From contig JAJEKV010000019.1 in assembly GCA_021234155.1 (NCBI GenBank), forward strand, positions 1,697,200 to 1,761,199: 64,000 nucleotides of DNA, given 5' to 3'. The stretch is from Isoetes taiwanensis (Eukaryota; Streptophyta; Lycopodiopsida; Isoetales; Isoetaceae). The notes under the pieces were generated by a model. That model was not told the DNA's origin. It saw only the letters and a program-made list of their open reading frames with translations, and ran no database searches. Below, piece after piece: positions 11,611-23,399 of this stretch (the stretch's first letter is position 1; every line of letters starts with the position of its first letter). Position numbers and translations under genes: made by a program.

Positions 11611-12768
11611 ATTAGTTTTCCAGCCCTTGCTGCCTTTCAAGCCGAAAATCTATCCTTGCCTGCTAGTGGAGACCACCCTTCAAGTCATGCCACTCATCCA
11701 AAAGCTGTCAAACCTTCCCATCTAGATCGCTAAATATAATGAACATGGGTCCTTCATTCCTTTCCTTCTTCAATATGTTTTCCACGTCCATGGTCGATTT
11801 TCGTTATCCCAACCTTTGAAGCGTGTTGCTTATTAATTTCAGCAATGCTCATAGATTATACACGTGATACAACGTGTACAATTCACCCTTTGGTTGTGAG
11901 CCTTATTCCGTAGGGTCACCAACCCATTTACTTCTTCAGATATTCTTTAACACTCTTGTTGGCTTCTAAGCCACTATTATATGTCGTATGATATAACAGT
12001 CTATGTTCTAAGGTTGCAACTATGCGTTAAATTTCCGCTATGTCTCTTAACCCACACATTGGGGGTTATGATTTAACCATGTCATACACCCTAGAAATGT
12101 TAGTCATTGGGTTCTTCTGTCATGCCGTCATGCCACTGTTGTGGCATTACAAGTGACTTGACATAATCATATAAGCCATAGCCATGCCCTAAGTTAGCGA
12201 GTGAGCCTTCCTAAGAATCGTAAAATACTCAGAGTCATCAGGGCACCTGCCTTGCATTTTGTAATTCGACATGAATACCCACGTCTGATCCAACCCGAGC
12301 AATTATTTTCTTGCTACCCCGGCTTGCATCAATGTTTTAGCCCTATATGTTCTAACTTGCACCTCCGTGTAACCCAAGGGGTTCAATTCTGCCTACTCCA
12401 AGCAAGGATCGTGTTGGATATCTAGCCTTCGGTGTCTACGCAAGACACATTTGAGCTTTTAGCACGTAACTGTTATTCGCCACCCAGCCAGGAATTGTAT
12501 CATTGTTCTATTCAGCCCCATCATCTTGAGCTTTATTCTATTGCCCGTTGACATTTATTTTAAGTGCCAACTACAACATCCTACCTTGGCATAACGGATT
12601 GGCTGAAGTCTGCACATTTCAGACGCACTCCAAACCCTTCATTGGTAAGTTTGAACTTCGGTTGTGTCTTTCTCTCCCTATGTCACTGCATAGATTACCA
12701 CACCAACTTTTATATTGTACGTATTCATGATTGTCATCTTACTCCTCCATATCCTTGCATCTATTTTG
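11611..12768. other. No gene seen
   Basis: Sequence outside the 5' LTR. Composition and scattered frames on both strands look like old retroelement DNA, but no motif can be named. Confidence 0.35.
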
Positions 12769-13750
12769 TACACCTAAGGAACTTCGGCCTCTTTATAAAA
12801 CGCAAATTATAAGTAATTTTATAATCCATAACCTATGGATCCGCATCGTTATACGCCATTAATTTTCTAGCTTCCCATGAATCATACCTCGATTCAAGCA
12901 GCAATAGCTATAAATTAGGATCAACATTCTATACCTTGACCACCATTGTTAGTAACTTCCACTTCTAAACTGGTGTTCTTTTCCTATGATGGATAATTAT
13001 ATTTTAGTTCGTACCTTGGTATGTATAATCATAGGCCACTTCTCCATCAACTATATGGTGATATATCTAGTATCATCATAAGTTGAATCGTATACCCCTT
13101 TATGAATGGGTGGCTTTAAGCACCACCAACATGGCAATGTATATATCAAATGGCAATTGAATTCTCGTAATTAGTAAGTATACCTTCCTAGATCGCTTAA
13201 ATTCTAGTGATTCAATGGGATCATAGATATCATCATAGTCATTTTTCGGGCATTTTTCCCGAGCATGGATCCAAATTACGGATACATTCCCAGTCGTTAT
13301 TCCAAACCTTCGGCACTTCTACATGATTGATTACGTATTAATGGGATATGTATTGTTCCGCTTAGTCATCAACCCCTAGAGAAACTCTGCCTAGTTCAGC
13401 TTGCTATGCGTATGTCGTACTACAATTGCCGTATATCAACACCCACCTCACCATATCTATATGTAAACCGTTTGTGCTTCTCAATATATCTTCCTACGAG
13501 TAGACGTGTGATTGCCATCGATGATCTACATGGAGCTATATTACCTACCATGTCACTTAATCGTTTACTTTTCCTTAGGCCATGTTTAGCCCAAAATAGC
13601 TTGAACCACCAATGTATTATTGTTTTACATGATCTACCTTGTTTCCTGTAACTCAACCACTTAAATGAATCTCGCACTTTTGTACGACTACCAGTCAGTC
13701 AATTCAATCCAAAAAAAAATCCTACATCTCTAGTTGTATTAAAGGGGTCA
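12769..13750. repeat. Direct duplication, copy 1
   Basis: About 980 bases beginning cacctaaggaacttcggcct are repeated at 13959-14926 with scattered substitutions and small indels. The pair is separated by about 210 bases. Open frames inside (13406-13677, both strands) are broken in the second copy, so coding is unlikely. Confidence 0.85.
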
Positions 13751-13828
13751 TTATGCAACCCATGTCACCTTCAAAGTATTCATATACTAGATATATGCCC
13801 TGCGACCTCATGCCTTTTAAATGTTACA

Positions 13829-13957
13829 TTCCATATTCATCTCACCGTGAGATATGCATTTCGTATTCGAATATTTCCATGAATCCATATGTCGCATTCT
13901 GCATGACATGAATTTTCTCAGACTTATAAATTTCATATTACAAGTCATTTCAAAATT
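13829..13957 (+). repeat. Retroelement 3' segment, also at 16441-16570
   Basis: Shares catctcaccgtgagatatg and the following 110 bases with 16441-16570. At 16.4 kb the stretch leads into a polypurine tract and an LTR. Here it stops where duplication copy 2 begins, so this copy is truncated. Confidence 0.7.
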
Positions 13958-13958
13958 G

Positions 13959-14926
13959 AACACCTAAGGAACTTCGGCCTCCTCATGAAATGCAAATTAT
14001 GCTTAATTTTATAATCTGTAATTTATGGATTTGCGTAGTTATATGCCATTAATCTTCTAGCTTCCCATGAATCATACCTCAATTCAAGTAGCAATAGCGA
14101 TAAAATGTAGGATCAACATTCTATACCTTGACCACCATTGTTAGTAACTTCCACTTCTAAACTGATATTCTTTCCCTATGATGGATAATTATAGTTCGTA
14201 CCTTGGTACGTACAATCCTAGGCCACTTCTCCCTCAATTTATGGTGATATATCTAGTATCATCATAAGTTGAATCGTATACCCTTTATGAATGGGTGGCT
14301 TTAGGCACCACCAACATGGGAATGTATATGTCAAACAACAACTGAATTCTCGTAATTAGTAAATATACCTTCCTAGATCGCTTAAATTCTAGTGATTCAA
14401 TGGGATCACAAATACCATCATAGCCATTTTCTTCGAGCATGGATCCAAATTATGGATACATTCCCACTCGTTATTCTAAACCTTCAGCACTTTTACACGA
14501 TTAATTACGTATTAATGGGATATTTAATGTTCCGCTTAGTCATCATCGACCCCTAGAGAAACTCTGCCTAGTTCAGCTTGCTATACGTATGTCGTACTAC
14601 ATTTTCTGCATATCGACTCCCGCCTCACCATATCTATATGTAAATCGTTTGTGCTTCTCGATATATCTTCCTATGAGTAGACGTATGATTGCCACTGATG
14701 ATCTACATGGAGTTACATTACCTACCATGTCAATCATTTACTTTTCCTTAGGTCGTGTTTAGCCCAAAATAGCTTGAACCACCAAGGTATTATTGTTTTA
14801 CACAATCTGCCTTGTTTTCTGCCGTTTTATAACTCAACCACTTAAATTAATCTCACACTTTTGTACGAGTACCAGTCAATCAATTCAATCCAAAATAAAA
14901 TTCTACATCTCCAGTTGTATTAACAT
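13959..14926. repeat. Direct duplication, copy 2
   Basis: Second copy of 12769-13750. It runs to ctccagttgtatta, where the inverted-repeat element starts. In copy 1 the same phrase continues into aaggggtcatt. Confidence 0.85.
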
Positions 14927-15471
14927 CCAACACATAACAACTAACACATAACAACCATTGACATTAACAACCAACACATAACTACCATTGATTAACACAA
15001 CCATTGGGTCCAACACATTTAAATTAAAATCCCCCTTAAACCCCCTTTGGTTTGGGTGCATATTCACACGGGGGGTGACGTAGGGCAGCGAGAGCCCTCG
15101 TAATTGTATTTTGCACGTACAAAATCAACACCATATAGTATTCCGCTTGAAATCTTATAGTATTTTGCGAATCTTGTTATACAGTATAGCAAATTTTGTA
15201 CTTGCATACCCCACAAACGAGGAACTTTACATACGGTGTAGATTAAGGAATAAGGGGTGAATATGCCTATCCAACAGCTCTCGTTGCCCGGAGTCAACCC
15301 CCGTGTGAATATGCACCCAAACCAAAGGGGGTTTAAGGGGGATTTTAATTTAAATGTGTTGGACCCAATGGTTGTGTTAATCAATGGTAGTTATGTGTTG
15401 GTTGTTAATGTCAATGGTTGTTATGTGTTAGTTGTTATGTGTTGGGGGATTTAATTTTTATATGTTGGATG
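14924..15471. mobile_element. Long inverted-repeat (foldback/MITE-like) element
   Basis: Arms of about 180 bp are inverted copies of each other. The left arm begins CATCCAACACATAAC and the right arm ends in the complement, GTTGGATG. Pairing continues through the phrase TTTGGTTTGGGTGCATATTC to CGAGAGC, leaving a unique centre of about 170 bp. The right arm has about 19 extra bases near its end. TTAA abuts both ends (14920-14923 and 15472-15475). This could be a piggyBac-type TTAA duplication, or an outward extension of the inverted repeat, since TTAA is itself a palindrome. No protein is encoded. Confidence 0.75.
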
Positions 15472-15501
15472 TTAATGGTTTGTGTTGCAAAAAAAAATTT
15501 T

Positions 15502-15521
15502 TGGCCCCTTCGGGGCCTTAA
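15502..15521. other. Short perfect hairpin
   Basis: ggccccttcggggcc forms a 6-bp GC stem with a 3-base loop, preceded by an A/T run. A similar phrase occurs near 39740. Function unknown. Confidence 0.4.
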
Positions 15522-16117
15522 GGACGTCCCCCCTAGTGTGACAAAAATTTTAGAATTCAAACCAGAAAAAAACATTTGAGGCTTTCATCACCTGTAGCTT
15601 TTGAATTTCATCACAATAAAACAAATAGAACATAAGTAAAGGTTACCATAAAGATAGAGCGGATTGATCCCATTATTATGAAAGTCATAAAGTTTGCAAC
15701 TCCCATACACAAACATTTTTCAACTGGAATTTAACAGCAGCCTTTGGCCTCCATAGATTCTTGTGGTGAGAAACCAAAGTGGGAAACTTTTCTGCTTGTT
15801 AGCACAAGGATCTAGAAGCCTTGGAATTTGCTTAATAACTACCTCAAAATCTAAAAATGCATGGTAATTTTTTGCAACCTTCATTCGGAATGAGCCATAA
15901 AACAAAAGCCTACCAAACCCGGCCAAAAAATTGCTGTTTTAGCATAGATAACTTAACCAAACATATCCATATCATACACTATCAAAAAGATCTCGAAGAG
16001 AGCTTTCCAACGCAATAAAAATCATCTCAAACAGAGCTCTGGATCAAAAATTATGATAAGAAATGTGTTGCCGGCGGGGAAACTGCACTACATGCGCCCT
16101 TCAAGCCCTTCATGTGC
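15522..16117. other. No gene seen; satellite-related phrase at 15990-16060
   Basis: The stretch agctttccaacgcaataaaa followed by a hydrophilic AT-rich tail resembles the satellite unit at 38.3-39.5 kb. The two probably come from the same repeat superfamily. No coding signal. Confidence 0.4.
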
Positions 16118-16295
16118 CCATTATGCACCACACACACAAAAAAGAGGGCTTTTGTTGTGAGCCATTGGTTGTTGACCATTATGCACCACACGCACAAAAA
16201 GAGCGCTTTTGTTGTGAGCCATTGGTTGTTGACCATTATGCACCACACACACAAAAAAAGGGCTTTTGTTGTGAGTCATTCGTTGTTGACCATTG
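16118..16295. repeat. 57-58-bp tandem repeat, three copies
   Basis: The unit starts ccattatgcaccacac and contains ggcttttgttgtga. Copies begin at 16118, 16176 and 16233, and a fragment follows at 16290. Overlapping open frames on both strands simply follow the repeat. Because the period is 57 or 58, the repeated peptide is not kept in one frame throughout. Confidence 0.9.
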
Positions 16296-16542
16296 GAAAA
16301 AAAGAGGCCAAAATCAATGGCTCAAAAATGGTGCACTCTAGATGTACGCATTAGTACATCCATTTGAATACATCACGAAATCATAGGAAAACCTTAGTGA
16401 AAAGCGTACAAAAACACAAAGAAAACCCCCTGTTATTATGCTACATATTCATCTCACCGTGAGATATGCATTTCGTATTCGAACATTTCCATGAATCTGT
16501 ATGTCGCATTCCGCATGACATGAATTCTCTCAGACTTATAAA

Positions 16543-16683
16543 TTGCACATTACAAGTCATTTCAAAATTGATCACTTTCAAAAATCTCACGTTACCCCTT
16601 TAAGGAGGGGAGACTTGCTTCCAGCATGTGATTTGTTGCCCAAGGGCAAGAGTAGTTTTGATGCTAAGGACAACATCCTTTTT
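16543..16683 (+). pseudogene. C-terminal tail of a retroelement pol (fragment)
   Basis: A plus-strand frame ends about 10 bases after ILFKVGRM and overlaps the polypurine tract, in the way many Ty3/gypsy pol genes end just before the 3' LTR. The phrase DLLPKGKSSFDAKDN has the hydrophilic character of such tails. No catalytic part is present. The call rests on position and on the related, shorter arrangement at 22.4 kb. Confidence 0.35.
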
Positions 16684-16696
16684 AAGGTGGGGAGAA
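16684..16696 (+). other. Polypurine tract
   Basis: AAGGTGGGGAGAA is directly followed by TGTGTC, the presumed first bases of LTR copy B. Confidence 0.65.
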
Positions 16697-17370
16697 TGTG
16701 TCATTCCACGTATTTATATGCTAAACGCACAAATACATGACACGTCACCACATGTATGTAATGGTACATTGGCCATTATTGAATGAGCCAAAAAGATTAA
16801 AGTTAGCTATGTTGATTTGCCATTTAATTAAATAAGCTAAATACGCAAGGTTAAATGCCACTTGGGCCAAATCGATTGGCCCAAGAGAACTTGCTATTTT
16901 CTAGCCTAATCAAATTGGGGCTTCATCCCCAATTTGCCCCAATTTGGTTTGAGGGCAATTGGAGAAGGAGAAGGATCCTATTCAACCAGCAGAGCATGGA
17001 GAACCTGGGAGATGGGAGATCTAGCTCAGATACCGGTTAGTAGGCTTAGTTAGCTTGAGATTCTAGGTAGAGATTAACCCTTGGTTGTTTAGATAGATGA
17101 TTAATCTCTTATTGAGATCCTATTTGAAGTTATGAATGGATTTATGATTATGGTAGTTCTTCTGCTGCACCTCTTGTGCTTGTGGGATTACGGGGGGTAG
17201 AGACCTAAAGGCTATGTAGAAGTAGAGATGCTCCTATCTAAAATCCCTTAAATCCCATTAAATGCAGCATGTGCACAAGAGCCCACGTGGCTGAAGATGG
17301 TATATTGTGATTCAACACCATACAACGGACATGGTTGTGAAGTAGAGGTTGAACCTTGCTTAGCATGGCC
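16697..17370 (+). repeat. LTR copy B (3'-truncated)
   Basis: Starts TGTGTCATTCC after the polypurine tract and matches copy A from ggtacattggccattattg onward. About 165 bases (16875-17037) are absent from copy A. The copy stops at about 17370, where it meets the LINE fragment, and so lacks the second half of the LTR. Confidence 0.7.
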
Positions 17371-17399
17371 ATAGCAATCAAATCAATACATGAAATACA

Positions 17400-17719
17400 A
17401 CTTGATTAGAACTTGTAATGTACAATCAAATTTGTAGCAATTTACTTAGGCATCCATGTTTTTTACAATAAAAAATAATGAATGTGTTGATCTAGATTTA
17501 AGGATATTATTTAAAGATAAGATAAGATAAGAGAGTTTTTTACGTCCACGAGAATCCAATCGGGTTATGGGCATAAGCCCGAACAGAGCTCGGGGGCTAT
17601 GCCCCATATCAAATAACAACATTGACAATAAAATGAAAGGGTAAAACCAAACCAAGACCAAAATCAAAATGGAACCATGAAGCATAGAGCTATACAGAAA
17701 TTGCCCACGGATCAAGTGG
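17400..17719 (-). other. 3' end of the LINE fragment with terminal hairpin
   Basis: Downstream of ORF1 on the minus strand, 17604-17569 folds into a strong hairpin: GGGCATAGCCCCCGA pairs with TCGGGCTTATGCCC around a short loop. It is followed about 40 bases later by repeated TTATC. Hairpins near the 3' end of LINE RNA are bound by the element's own reverse transcriptase in several families. That role is inferred here. Confidence 0.5.
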
Positions 17720-18561
17720 CTAGTGATCCCGGATGATAGTCTGGCCTCCTCTGTATACGACCCACTTCCGTTGGAGGCGAGCCTCGCGGACTCGGCATAA
17801 TTCTTCCCTCCATCTGCAGAGTTGTGCGGGGGTGAGGTCTTCCTGGACGGAGAAGGCGGTTCCTTTCAAGTGATTGCCATGCCATAGGATGTGAAATCTG
17901 ACAAGGCATCTCGAAAACAAACTAGCAAGTGTCGGGGGAAGTCGGGTCGTGCTGCTCCAACTCAATGTGCCGAAAGGATGCCCTCTACCTGTATGTGCAT
18001 CACCTGAGTGAAAAAATGGTCCACCTCAGCTGTAGCAAGAGTGTCACTTGCCTCTTCAAGACCTACAATGCGGAGGCTCAGGGCGGATGTGTGCTCTATG
18101 GCTGTATCAGGCTCCGAATGCGGGACCTCTGCCTGCGCAGTGGGCAAAAAATCCTCTGGCGGCAGCTATATGGGCCTAGGTACTATATTATCTTCCTGGG
18201 ACATAGCATGTACATGTGCAGGCACTGACGTTGTGATAGCCACTGGTGGAACATTGCTGTGCTTCACTGAGTTGTGCCCTGGCGACTGTAGCAGTATCTC
18301 TAGAAGTTGTACCCAGCTTTCTAAGGGTAGCTGAGCAGATGTCTCCATGAGAGTGACGGTAGATTGGACTGTGCGGAGCCTGAGCAACAGTTCTAGGGGC
18401 GTGCAATGGATCCGAGCAGCAATTCTGTCCAAAGCCACTACTGAAGATACATCAGGAGCGGATTGTGCGAGGATAGAATTCTGGGGCCCAAAATAGGGGG
18501 CTGCCTGGAGGTAGAGCTCAATCGTGGGGTCATAGGGCTTATCAGTGATTGGCATGGGCAC
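17720..18561 (-). pseudogene. L1-type LINE ORF1 protein, broken
   Basis: The RNA-binding ORF1 protein of L1-like retrotransposons coats the element RNA. In minus-strand order I see a variable N-terminal part starting MPMPITDKPYD, then an RRM-like core with LRIVGLEEASDT and a helix ending GILSAH. After a TGA (17962-17964), where this family usually has AHRVG, the frame continues VGAARPDF and reaches the C-terminal domain with LKGTAFSVQEDLTPAQ and the final VVYRGGQTIIRDH. At least one in-frame stop and two frame changes separate these pieces. ORF2 (endonuclease and reverse transcriptase) is absent; 3'-UTR-like sequence follows directly. An ORF1-only derivative or a deletion are both possible. 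Confidence 0.6.
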
Positions 18562-19863
18562 CCTAATGAGGTTCTTTATTTTGTGGGTCTCTCCGCCATG
18601 TGCTTGATCTTATGGGTCATTTTGATGCTATATTAGACAGGAACTGAATTGGGTAAGGCCAGAACAACGAGTTTCAAATAAGTGGGCAAAAATAGGAACA
18701 GTCCAAGGCAAGTAGAAACAGATAGGGAACTAGAAACCAATAGCTGGGCAGTAAAATCAATCAAGCATAACAAAACCAGACCTGGGCCTTCAATAAAAGG
18801 CTGCAAAAACAAGTGACAAAAGCAAACCTAGGCCTTCAATAAAAGGCTGCAGAAACAAGTGTGCTGGCCGAACTGGAGCCTGAGGCCTTGAATCTGAAGC
18901 CTTGATGGTTCCACGACTGAGTGCTGGGAGAGTTGGAGCGACCTACAAGAAACGACCCCCTGGAAATCGAAGGGATTATAGATTTTCTAGCTGGACATAG
19001 TATAATTACATATTTTGGTGAATGCTTGTAAGAAGCAATATCCTCAAATAATTTTTCAAAATATAGGCCAAATTCATCTAGAACAAAGCAGCTTAATCCG
19101 TCCAATTCATGATTTTCATCAATCGTGCTGAAAGATTCAGTTGCATTAGATGTCCAAGGAACCTAGAGTTAGCCAAATTGCGGGCCAAACTCCATCCCAA
19201 ATTTCTCTATCAAATTATTCATACCACTCCACCAACTTCATTATAGATGTTTGCGAATAATGCATATGCACCATTACAACATGCATCCAGCTAAAGGGCA
19301 TTTTCTGCAGCATTATTTACTATGTTCTGCAAGCATCAAGAAAAGTTGTAGATACCATAAGATCAGCTTGAAAAGTCATACAAATCATCAAATCTTCTGT
19401 CTGGTTCAAGCAACTTCCCTTGCCTAAAAAGATCAATAATGCAACCATAATGTTCAATCATTGGAGTGAGATGATGATCTCCAGTGATTGATGTAAAAGA
19501 TTAACACCCCTTCATATAGACGCATAATTATATTTAGAAAATATACTCATAAAGGTAATTATATCATACCTCTTTCCCTCTAGGTGCATCTTGTGAGGTT
19601 CATCTTTCACATGGCCATTTTGAGCAAATGCATTCATTGTGGTTGTCCATGATACAAAGTATATAACGAAAATTTGCAAAAAAAATTGTTGCACAGTTCA
19701 CGTCACTGCATTTAGTACATTCTGCACAATGACATCTTTATCAAACCCAATTTCAGCAATATGTATGCGCATTCATTTGCCATTTCAATGGCTCCAAGTG
19801 TTGAACATGCATCATGGTGCAAAAAATGTTACCTCATTTGGTCTAATATTCCGTAGGCACATT
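18562..19863. other. Sequence upstream of the LINE ORF1; no gene named
   Basis: It could contain the LINE 5' region. A short internal duplication, caataaaaggctgcaaaaac / caataaaaggctgcagaaac, lies near 18791 and 18838. Minus-strand frames (18836-19105) have no signature. Confidence 0.35.
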
Positions 19864-20690
19864 TATGATGCTTCCCGAACCTATACGATGCTCCCATCAT
19901 ATAAATACAGGAAATTCCCCTTCCATGGTGACTCTATCACCATGGAAAGGCCCTCCGTCTGACTCATACCACTTATGATGGGCAAGTGTCTGGATGAAGG
20001 ACACGGAGGTGTCGTTCATCCCACACCTTCTATGGGAATCCTATATAGCGGAAGCGTACATACATGTTAGCATCTGGCAACAATACAAATAAATAATATA
20101 CCATCATAAAGGGTGGTCCATCCATCATCAAGACAACATCATATAATAACAACACACGTACAAAATGCATCAAGAATGAAGGTTCTACCCCAGGCTCAGA
20201 CTTAAAGGGGGTCAACTGACAGTTACGGCCTCCAGATAACAACAAACGAAATCATGACAATGGTGTTGGCTGGCATAGAACAATGGTAGGGTAGTCCACT
20301 ACATCCGCCCCTCCTGTGCACACTTTGTAGATAGGCTGGAACATGCTATGGCATGGCTGTAGCCTTCCAGAGACGCAATATCATGGAATCACCAAATGAG
20401 ACTACTCCAGGTTATATCTCCTAGGTCCAATGAGGCAGGAAAGGGTGAATCCTCTCCCGAGCACGATGGTTCCATAAAGGGCTAGAGGATCTTGCCAACA
20501 CTGGTAACCTCGCATCCGTACCTGACTTAACACTCCAAAATCGACAAGCTGGTCCAAATCGCGCTCATCGAGTCCAAAACATCCCTATAGGTACATATCT
20601 TGCGACCCAGGGGGTGTCAGACCCATACCCGGCCGACATACAGTGACCAACTATACGCCGAGCACACTATAAGAATCCTTAACAGGTAGT
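19864..20690 (-). repeat. LTR copy C (minus strand)
   Basis: Reverse complement of the second half of LTR A and D: gggtgtcagacccatacccg near 20607, tgatgggcaagtgtc near 19977 and gatgctcccat near 19886 are all shared landmarks. The first half of the LTR is missing. No primer binding site follows at its inner side. Confidence 0.7.
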
Positions 20691-21048
20691 TCTCATGGCA
20701 TAATGGGTACTTATTCTTGATGAATATATTGATCAAATTAGATAAAAGCGAAAACATTTATGAGGAAATTTAACCTTTATAAAAGAAGCCAAGTTTTACT
20801 ACGTAAATGGTAAATGTAAGAAAACATTTATGCAAGAAGATGGCAATACAAATCCCAACAAATGAAAATTCTTATGTACACCTTTTATTGCACCTCTCAT
20901 AGGCACTCTTGTGTATTAGCATTGTTTAGGTGGAATTGAACATCTACATAATGCTGCATTAGACATTTGGGTTAAATTAAACAACTAGATTGACAGAATT
21001 GATATTAAGATTAAATCAAACAAGTACATTGGAAATGTATTGTTTTTC
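20691..21048. other. No gene seen
   Basis: AT-rich sequence without recognisable structure. Confidence 0.4.
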
Positions 21049-21710
21049 ATCCTTTATACATTTTAATGAGAACTTTGCTTCCAAATGTTTTTCATTGCTC
21101 GAAGAGCCAATCCTGGGAGAGGTGGATTGATCAAATATACCATCAGATATGCTAATTGAACAAATCAAATTGGAAATCTCTACGTTGAACGATTCAGATT
21201 GGAAGTCCCTCAGTGTTATATGGCGTGAACAGAGCCTCCTATGACGACACATGGACTTGCATAAACTAGATGTTTGAACTTCGTAGAAGCAGGGCTCTGA
21301 ATGCATGTTTGCACTTTGAACACACAATTTCAGAGATTGTCGAATAACTCACAATGGATATCACCTTATTTAAGTGATGTGACTCGTTTTTGTAGTTTTG
21401 TTGAGCATTCTAACTTTTGTTCTTGGAATGAACTAGTTGCATTTATACAAGCAATTCTTATGCGAACATGTAGTCCTGCACATAGAGTTTTGGAGAATAT
21501 TCCATATCACTATAAACATTCTTTCACAACACTTTCGTGCTTTATACATTTTAAGGAGCAGTTTGCTCCCAAAAGATTTTCATTACTCGATGGGCCAATC
21601 CTGGGAGAGCTGGATTGATTGAATACACTACTAGATATGCTCATTGAACAAACCAAATTGGAAGTCTCTACGTTGAAGGATTCAGATTGGAAGTCCCTCA
21701 GTGTTACGTT
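21049..21710. repeat. Direct duplication of about 175 bp, 490 bp apart
   Basis: 21049-21223 and 21540-21710 share ctttatacattttaa, gccaatcctgggagag and ggaagtccctcagtgtta with scattered differences. The overlapping frames on both strands are conserved only in part and give no known motif. Confidence 0.8.
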
Positions 21711-21831
21711 CGACATCCAACATTGCTTCTTTTCCTGCTTGATTAGGATCCGTTCGGTCTTGCATTTATGTTCAAGACTATCTGAGATGGATTCTTAAGC
21801 ATACTAGATATATTAGCAAGATTTCTCGGCT

Positions 21832-22065
21832 AGAAGTTTTCTTTCTAGATTGTCGTTATATTGATGGCCTTATGATTGCTTTAAAATTTTGAATTTAAAG
21901 TAATCATGTCAAAATATTATTATAAGGTTTTTTTTTCTTTTTTTTTTAAAGCTAGAAGTTTCCTTTTTAGATTGTCATTATATTAATGGCCTTATGATTG
22001 CTTTAAAATTTTGAATTTAAAGTGATCATTTCAAAATATTATTATAAGGATTTTTTTTCTTAAAT
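21832..22065. repeat. Tandem duplication of about 118 bp
   Basis: Two adjacent copies containing agattgtc(g/a)ttatatt and ttttgaatttaaagt, each ending in a T-rich run. High identity indicates a recent event. Confidence 0.85.
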
Positions 22066-22189
22066 TGAAGGACGTCATTCTATTCATCACCATATCACTT
22101 TATTCTATCCACTACCTAGGCGCATTCTACATATCACATGAAAACGAATCCACTGCTAGGAGTTGCTTTGCATGTGATTATAGCAAATT

Positions 22190-22345
22190 TAAGGTCTCTA
22201 CCACAAGACTGGTTGGTCGTACTTGAACCCGTGACCTCGGGGCAATGGATTTTTTGAGATCTCCATTACTAGACTGATATTGGCCAAATTCGAACCTATG
22301 ACCTCGGGTGTGGCAATTTAAGGTCCTGCCACTAGACCACTAGAA
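22190..22345 (-). mobile_element. Tandem tRNA-like SINE modules
   Basis: On the minus strand three related units of about 65 bp follow each other. Unit 1 has an A box TGGTCTAGTGG and a B-box-like GGTTCGAATTT. Unit 2 has AGTCTAGTAATGG and GGTTCAAGTACG. Unit 3 has an A-box-like GTCTTGTGGTAGAG only. The shared phrase CCGAGGTCA precedes both B boxes. Such internal pol III boxes mark tRNA-derived SINEs. The serial repeat of the head is unusual. Confidence 0.5.
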
Positions 22346-22444
22346 CATTGTTATAAGGCAACTGTTGTTGCATTCAATAACTAAGCTTAGCAGGGACCAT
22401 GCAAGTTTCCAAGATGGGGAGACTTGTGATGTTGCGGATATCGT

Positions 22445-23100
22445 CAATTCAAGATGGAGAGAATGTAGAATGTGATATTTACAAAAATATACGTATAAAT
22501 ATTTATATTATATGGCCACGTCTAAGTACATGTCAAGTACAACAATGTGTATACATTGGTATTGGAAGGATGCAACCATTATTGACCATTAGATGAATAT
22601 AACCCATATTGCCACGTAGCAATTCCCCAAGGAGCCAAATTTTGAATAGACGCTAACCCTAAAGGGTTGAAGCCCAAAAGGACAAGAATGTTAAAGGATT
22701 CCAGTCTTCTCCCGCAGTTGGGAGCAGTGCTTGACGGAATCCAGCCTTGCAACAGCAGCGATGCTCACATTTCATGACAAAGTCAGAGATCTTCACATGT
22801 TTCAACAGCATGGATGCATTCTAAGGTATTGGAGCCCTGAGGATTCATCTTTGATTGACGTGTAATCCATGAGAGTTTAATGGAGGGGTGTTTTTTAGAC
22901 CATTTCTCTACGTATACTTAAGGGTTAGAGGTGTTCTAAGCATCGATCTAGTGCAAAATGTATACACAGAGGTGTCAAATTGCCTTTTAAAAATGCATAT
23001 ACAAGGGGAGTTTTCTGCTACCCTTCGAACACGAATGTATATATAAGTGCATCCCCCCAGGATTAGAGCCAACCAAGGATTCGGTGAGTGATAATTCTAT
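22445..23100 (+). mobile_element. LTR start of a related element
   Basis: A purine-rich tract (AAGATGGAGAGAATG, from 22451) precedes TGTGATATTTAC at 22471. The arrangement copies that at 16.68 kb, and both LTRs share ttggtattgg/atggtacattgg-type phrases followed by attattgaccat/cattattgaatg. A TATA-like tatatataagtg (23038-23049) could be its promoter. The right end is not clear. Confidence 0.45.
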
Positions 23101-23399
23101 CAGTCAATGTAAGCTTCATAGCTGTTAGGCCGGATTGGTGGCTGACCTCAGTCTTAGACGATCTCCCGAGCCTAGAAACACAAACCTATAGCCTAGACTA
23201 ACAAATGAGTCTTTATCATGATGATTAAATTAGTTAAATCAGATTTGATATTTCCTTTCATTCTGTTATGTGATGATGAATTGTATCTCTATGCATACAT
23301 GTTATGCTTGGGGAAGGGGGTAACGACCAAGAACCATGTTTGGATATGCTTTTAGGACAGACTGTCACTTGAGGATGTAGAAGTCCACACCCTCTGAAT
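23101..23399. other. No gene seen
   Basis: Probably the remainder of the LTR or its flank. No motif recognised. Confidence 0.35.

Noticed and set aside
16063-16354. Cys/His-repeat proteins over the 57-bp repeat
   Set aside because: Overlapping frames on both strands follow the tandem repeat, with no start context and no known motif.
22190-22345. Functional tRNA gene
   Set aside because: A and B boxes are present but no cloverleaf with acceptor stem could be folded, and the units are repeated and degenerate.
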